From Oscillospiraceae bacterium (GTDB lineage: Bacteria > Bacillota > Clostridia > Oscillospirales > Ruminococcaceae), in assembly GCA_019420135.1 (NCBI GenBank), contig JAHZHS010000081.1, positions 1 to 9,527 of the forward strand: a DNA stretch of 9,527 nucleotides. The letters are read 5' to 3'. The translations under genes were made by a program, and so were the position numbers. Every line of letters starts with the position of its first letter. Positions within the stretch are counted from its first letter, which is position 1. Below the pieces are notes generated by a model, which was not told where the DNA came from, ran no database searches, and saw only the letters and a list, made by a program, of their open reading frames with translations. Below, one piece after another: positions 6,237 through 9,527 of the stretch.

Positions 6237-8135
6237 ATGCCTTCGGTGTTCAAACGTTGCCGTGCCGCGCTGGCCGCCCAGCCCCGCGGTGTCCGGCTGC
6301 TGCTGGGAGCCGCCCTGGCCTTTGTCTGCGTGCTGGCGGGCGGGGCCGTCACGGCGTACGGCGGCCTGCTGCTGGTGGTCTGGATGTGGATTCTCTGCAT
6401 GGGCGGGCTCTGCCTGCTGCTGACTACCACATGGAAGATCGCCTTTCCCGGGGAGGGCTCCTTCTGTCAGGATAAACCCTTCCGCCGCGCCTGGATCGGC
6501 GGGGCGGTGCTGGGTTTTGCAGTCATCGCCGGGCTGGTTCTCTACCGCCAGACCGTCTACGGGGAGGATGCCATCAACTACTTTGCCAAACAGCAGCTGC
6601 TGTTCTCCACCTTTTCCACCAACGGGTTCTACGGCGTCCATGTCCTGCTGGAAAGCCTCCTCACCGCCGACTACAAGATGTTCATGAACCTGTTTATCAG
6701 CATCCCGTATCTGTTTCTGCCCCGCACCATCGACTGCTTCATGCTCTGTTACACCCTGACCTGCTTTGTGCCCATGTGGCTGGCACTGCTCATGGTGGCA
6801 AAGCGGGCGGCGGCATGGTTTGAGGGGGTTCACACCGCCCTGTATTACCCGCTGTGCATGGCCGCCATGGTGCTGTGGCCCATGTTTCTGTGGCCTGCCA
6901 CCCACGGTATGCCCGATGCCTTCGGTCTGACCTTCGCCGCCGTCATTGTGCTGCTTACCGTTGACTACCGCTTCGATCAGCTGGAGGCAGCCCGCCTGAT
7001 TTGCCTTTTCGCCGCCACCTTTGCCCTGGTGCTCACCCGCCGGTGGTATATGTTCTGGATCCTGGCCTATTACCTCGTCTACACTGTGGCGGTGCTGCTG
7101 GGGGCTGCGCGCCGCAAAGTCTTCGGCCGGGTGCTGGGCAATCTGCTCAAGTTCGGCATCCCTGCCGTGGTCTGCGTGGTGGTGCCGCTGCTGCCCACCT
7201 TTGTCACCGCCCTCACCACCGACTATGCCGACATCTACGGCGCTTTCTACGGCGGCGGCTTCCTGCCCAATCTCATGGCCCAGTTTACACGGCAGGGGGC
7301 ACTGTTCTGCCTGCTCTGCCTGGCCGGTCTTGTCCTGGCACTGTCCCGGCGCAAGGCCCGGGGCCCTGCCCTTGTGACGCTGGTCTCGGCGGCGCTGGCC
7401 ATGGTGTTCTTCACCCGCACCCAGTCTTTGGGCGACCACCAGAGCCTTATCCTGGCGCCCCTCTATCTGGGAACCGCTTTCTGCGCCCTGGCAGGGATCA
7501 CCTCCCTGCGCCGGACGGCTGCCCGCAGAGTGGGAGCAGGAGCCGCGGCAATCTTCTTCTGCCTCAACTTCGGCAACGCCCTGCGCATCCCCGGCGCCTC
7601 TGCCGGCACGGTGCTGCTCAGCGATGAGTCCCTCGACCTCACCCGCCGCACCGACCTGGACCAGATGCGCGCCGTCACCGATTTTGTGCTGGAACACTGC
7701 ACGGCGGAGGATACCGTCTATATCAACATCGACTCGGGGGGATACAGCGGCAGCACCTTTGCGTACAGCGACCCTTCCCACGTGGAGCTGCAGAGCATGA
7801 TTCTGTGGGAGAACAGTGTGCCCTCCACCCATGGTTTCCCCACCGGCATCTGGACCTCCAAATATGTCATGGTCACCGACGAATTTGAGACAGGCACTCT
7901 GGTGGGGTACATCAACCAGGCCCTGCGTACTGAAACCCCCGCGGCCGGTCACTATGCCTATGTGACCGAATTCCCCCTGCAGAACGGCCTGACCCTCTAC
8001 TGCTACGAGCGCACCTCTGCCCCGGATCAGGCAGAGGCCGACTATTTCAAGCAGCTGTTTGCCCAGTACGATGCCCGCTGGCCCGCCCTGTACAGCCAGC
8101 GCATCGACGAGTACATGGCAAACCTCGATGCCTGA
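6237..8135 (+). CDS. Polytopic membrane protein, putative GT-C type glycosyltransferase
   Basis: This 632-residue protein has about ten or more hydrophobic segments, including about 20-40, 42-64, 84-103, 150-162, 167-187, 204-220, 228-243, 252-267, 272-290, 305-324, 354-370, 379-392, 403-421 and 432-446. A polar C-terminal domain (about 455-632) follows. After the third segment an extracytoplasmic stretch reads YGEDAINYFAKQQ (108-120); an acidic motif in this first outer loop is typical of GT-C enzymes (ArnT/PMT and GT39/GT83-like), which use polyprenyl-phosphate sugars. The family is not certain from sequence alone; wall-polymer or protein glycosylation is an inference. The ATG at 6237 follows AAGGAG at 6225-6230 by six bases. 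The gene is isolated between two terminators. It could instead be a flippase or an unassigned membrane protein. Confidence 0.6.
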   Translation: MPSVFKRCRAALAAQPRGVRLLLGAALAFVCVLAGGAVTAYGGLLLVVWMWILCMGGLCLLLTTTWKIAFPGEGSFCQDKPFRRAWIGGAVLGFAVIAGLVLYRQTVYGEDAINYFAKQQLLFSTFSTNGFYGVHVLLESLLTADYKMFMNLFISIPYLFLPRTIDCFMLCYTLTCFVPMWLALLMVAKRAAAWFEGVHTALYYPLCMAAMVLWPMFLWPATHGMPDAFGLTFAAVIVLLTVDYRFDQLEAARLICLFAATFALVLTRRWYMFWILAYYLVYTVAVLLGAARRKVFGRVLGNLLKFGIPAVVCVVVPLLPTFVTALTTDYADIYGAFYGGGFLPNLMAQFTRQGALFCLLCLAGLVLALSRRKARGPALVTLVSAALAMVFFTRTQSLGDHQSLILAPLYLGTAFCALAGITSLRRTAARRVGAGAAAIFFCLNFGNALRIPGASAGTVLLSDESLDLTRRTDLDQMRAVTDFVLEHCTAEDTVYINIDSGGYSGSTFAYSDPSHVELQSMILWENSVPSTHGFPTGIWTSKYVMVTDEFETGTLVGYINQALRTETPAAGHYAYVTEFPLQNGLTLYCYERTSAPDQAEADYFKQLFAQYDARWPALYSQRIDEYMANLDA

Positions 8136-8157
8136 ACTTTCGCAGAGCACAAACAGA

Positions 8158-8204
8158 AACAGACCCCCGGCCAATGCCGTTTCCGGCAAGGTCGGGGGTC
8201 TGTT
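8158..8204. terminator. Bidirectional terminator between convergent genes
   Basis: AACAGACCCCCG (8158-8169) and CGGGGGTCTGTT (8193-8204) form a perfect 12-bp stem. It is extended by G-T, C-G and C-G pairs, then by an apical stem TGCCG (8175-8179) with CGGCA (8184-8188) around TTTC. T-rich sequence follows on both strands: TTGTTG on plus, and TTTCTGTTTG on minus. It stops the membrane-protein gene on one side and the HD-protein operon on the other. Confidence 0.88.
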
Positions 8205-8234
8205 GTTGTCTGTGAAAAGGGACGGGAACACCGG

Positions 8235-8831
8235 TCAGTGCTGGTGGCCGTTCTCCACGCTGCTGGTGCCCTGCTCCATCAGATAGGTGGCGATCAGGTC
8301 GGCCGTGTGCAGCTTGACGGCAAGGGGATAGGTGTTGAAAGCATCGCTTACGGCAAAGCTGCCGCCCCGCACCGCGTCGTCAAAACCGCCCATGTGCCAG
8401 CGGATGGCAATGGCCTCGGCAGTCTTGAGGCGCATGAAATGTTCAATGAGATAAACGCTCTTTTCCCCGTGACCGTAGGGGAGCTGGTCGGCCACCTGGT
8501 AGAAGGGAACCTTCTCCCACTGGCCGGTCTCGTCGTTTTTGACGTTGCGGGTGCTGACCTTGTAGAAGTTGGCCTTGCACAGGTCGTGGAGCAGCCCGCA
8601 GATGGCAAAGCTCTCGGCATTGTCGCCCTCTGTGAAGAAATGCTGTGTCATGGCCTGGTAGACGTTGATGCTGTGCATGACCAGACCGCAGCGGCAGGCG
8701 CCGTGAAACCGGGTGGAGGCGGGTGCTGTGAAAAAGTCGGTGGTCTCCAGCCAGTTGAGCAGCCGGTCGGCACCGGGGCGGGTGATGTTGGCGTTGTAGA
8801 TCTCAACGAACTGCTGATGATAGTCTTCCAT
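8235..8831 (-). CDS. HD-domain phosphohydrolase
   Basis: The 198-residue protein has the HD superfamily metal site in order: His53 (GLVMHSINVY), His82-Asp83 (CGLLHDLCKANFY), His121 (YGHGEKS), His146 (IRWHMGGFD) and Asp178 (KLHTADLIATYL). HD proteins usually cleave phosphate esters, for instance of nucleotides or nucleic acids; the extra histidines suggest a two-metal site. The substrate cannot be named from sequence. There is no signal peptide or membrane segment, so it is probably cytosolic. The ATG at 8831 overlaps the TAA of the upstream YdbC gene by one base (TAATG), with GGAG (8837-8840) as ribosome site, so translation is coupled. The tail ends in ENGHQH. The shared operon with a single-stranded nucleic acid binding protein hints at a nucleic-acid or nucleotide role. 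Confidence 0.85.
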   Translation of the reverse strand: MEDYHQQFVEIYNANITRPGADRLLNWLETTDFFTAPASTRFHGACRCGLVMHSINVYQAMTQHFFTEGDNAESFAICGLLHDLCKANFYKVSTRNVKNDETGQWEKVPFYQVADQLPYGHGEKSVYLIEHFMRLKTAEAIAIRWHMGGFDDAVRGGSFAVSDAFNTYPLAVKLHTADLIATYLMEQGTSSVENGHQH

Positions 8832-9052
8832 TACAGCTCCAGTTCATTCAGAACATCCTTGAGGATGACCAGCTCGTCGCGGGTCATGCTGATGCCCTTG
8901 CTCATCTTGCTGCCGTCGGGCGACCAGTCGCGGATGTCGTATTTGGGCTCATGGTCGTTCCAGCTGATCATGTTGAGCTGGCGCTCCCAACCTTTGGCAT
9001 TGGTGGACAAAACGGCGATACGCTCGGTAATTTCATACTTGAATTCAGCCAT
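8831..9052 (-). CDS. YdbC/PC4-family single-stranded DNA-binding protein
   Basis: This 73-residue protein matches the bacterial YdbC group of the PC4 (transcriptional coactivator p15) fold: AEFKYEITERIAVLS (2-16), WERQLNMISWNDHEPKYDIRDWSPDG (22-47), KGISMTRDEL (52-61) and a C-terminal helix LVILKDVLNELEL. The KYDIRDWSPD segment is the hallmark. Characterised YdbC (Lactococcus) is a small dimer that binds single-stranded DNA; its role in the cell is not settled. The ATG at 9052 follows AAGGAAGGAA (9061-9070) by eight bases. It is the first gene of a two-gene operon with the HD protein and has its own promoter at 9104-9132. Confidence 0.92.
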   Translation of the reverse strand: MAEFKYEITERIAVLSTNAKGWERQLNMISWNDHEPKYDIRDWSPDGSKMSKGISMTRDELVILKDVLNELEL

Positions 9053-9081
9053 TCTTTCGATTCCTTCCTTACGCTGGAATT

Positions 9082-9095
9082 GCCCCGGCCGGGGC
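9082..9095. repeat. 14-bp perfect palindrome in the ydbC-HD leader
   Basis: GCCCCGGCCGGGGC is a perfect inverted repeat without a spacer. It starts about nine bases downstream of the -10 box (9104-9109) on the minus strand, so it covers the first transcribed bases. It could be an operator for a dimeric regulator or the stem of a 5' RNA hairpin; in GC-rich DNA a chance palindrome is also possible. Confidence 0.55.
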
Positions 9096-9103
9096 CTGGG
9101 TCA

Positions 9104-9132
9104 ATGATAGCGGATTTCCCCTGAAAAAGCAA
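9104..9132 (-). promoter_or_regulatory. SigA-type promoter of the ydbC-HD operon
   Basis: On the minus strand TTGCTT (9127-9132) is followed after exactly 17 bases by TATCAT (9104-9109). It lies between the cysE stop and the ydbC start, giving a leader of about 45 bases. No good terminator for cysE is visible before it, so read-through from cysE may add to transcription. Confidence 0.65.
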
Positions 9133-9148
9133 GGGGAAGGGACGCAGA

Positions 9149-9527
9149 TCATCCCCTGCCTGTGGGACGGTCAGGGGGATATTCGCCCTGCAATTTGGCT
9201 TCGATCCGGCTCAGGCGGGCCTCCAGCTGGTCAATGCGCTGCTGGTACAGGTCGGGCAGATCCTGCTGGTCCAGGTCGTCGGCGGGGCAGACCTTTTTGT
9301 TGTTGATGCGCACCACCTCGGCGGGGACGCCCACGGCGGTGCAGTTGGCAGGCAGGTTCTTGAGAACCACGCTGCCCGCACCCACACGGACGTTGTCCCC
9401 GATGTAGACGGGGCCCAGCACCTTGGTCCCCGCACCGATGAGCACGTTGTTGCCCAGGGTGGGATGGCGCTTGCCGGTATCCTTGCCGGTGCCGCCCAGG
9501 GTGACGCCATGGTAGATGGTGCAGTTG
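9149..9527 (-). CDS. cysE: Serine O-acetyltransferase, C-terminal part
   Basis: CysE transfers acetyl from acetyl-CoA to L-serine, giving O-acetylserine, the carbon skeleton for cysteine synthesis. About 125 C-terminal residues are visible; the N-terminal helical domain lies beyond the window edge. The left-handed beta-helix hexapeptide repeats are clear: HGVTLGGTGKDTGKRHPTLGNN (first 27 residues, with the conserved GGTGK and RHP), VLIGAGTKVLGPVYIGDNVRVGAGSVVLKNLP and CTAVGVPAEVV. After the helix, a predicted coiled helix DLPDLYQQRIDQLEARLSRIEAKL, common in Firmicute CysE, leads to the end. The gene stops at 9149 and shares its strand with ydbC, 96 bp downstream. There is no obvious terminator after it. 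Confidence 0.95.
   Translation of the reverse strand, partial: NCTIYHGVTLGGTGKDTGKRHPTLGNNVLIGAGTKVLGPVYIGDNVRVGAGSVVLKNLPANCTAVGVPAEVVRINNKKVCPADDLDQQDLPDLYQQRIDQLEARLSRIEAKLQGEYPPDRPTGRG

Noticed and set aside
5829..8231. An 800-codon open frame on the minus strand antisense to divIVA and the membrane protein
   Set aside because: It is a by-product of GC-rich third positions. The translation is low-complexity, rich in G/Q/H, without recognisable domains, and both plus-strand genes are well supported.
9110..9148. CCCCTTG-CTTTTT-CAGGGG, considered as the cysE terminator
   Set aside because: The stem is short with a bulge, no T-run follows the 3' arm, and it overlaps the -35 of the ydbC promoter.

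Overview
The window is high-GC, bacterial and gene-dense. It carries a sporulation-type dipicolinate synthase pair, a Gram-positive DivIVA homologue, an FtsZ and a YdbC/PC4 protein. Together these point to a Firmicute (Clostridia), most likely a GC-rich Oscillospiraceae/Ruminococcaceae gut bacterium of the Faecalibacterium/Subdoligranulum/Gemmiger kind. That placement is inferred from gene content and base composition; no 16S or other marker is visible.

Layout, left to right. (1) Positions 1-342: the 3' end of a gene for a degenerate LytM/M23 domain, closed by a clear intrinsic terminator. (2) 479-1851: dpaA and dpaB, overlapping by 4 bp, encode the two subunits of dipicolinate synthase (spore-core DPA); a SigK-like promoter match lies just upstream. 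(3) 1986-3248: a MurA-family enolpyruvyl transferase, closed by a strong terminator. (4) 3432-6099: a SigA-type promoter, ftsZ, a spacer with two hairpins, and an unusually long proline-rich DivIVA-like gene, closed by a perfect 11-bp terminator. (5) 6237-8135: a polytopic membrane protein resembling GT-C glycosyltransferases. (6) A bidirectional terminator at 8158-8204 separates it from a convergent minus-strand operon made of a YdbC/PC4 ssDNA-binding protein and an HD-domain phosphohydrolase (TAATG overlap). That operon has its own promoter and a 14-bp palindrome in the predicted leader. (7) 9149-9527: the 3' part of cysE (serine O-acetyltransferase) on the minus strand.

Functional reading: the central block looks like a shrunken division and cell-wall (dcw) cluster. 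A murA gene directly precedes ftsZ with no ftsQ/divIB between them, and a divIVA gene directly follows ftsZ without the ylmD-ylmE-sepF-ylmG genes found in Bacillus. The FtsZ tail and the DivIVA-like protein share Ala/Pro-rich linkers, and the FtsZ C-terminal peptide is not the canonical one. No clearly new multi-gene system is evident. The best leads are the divergent division proteins, the DPA genes, and the YdbC-HD pair.
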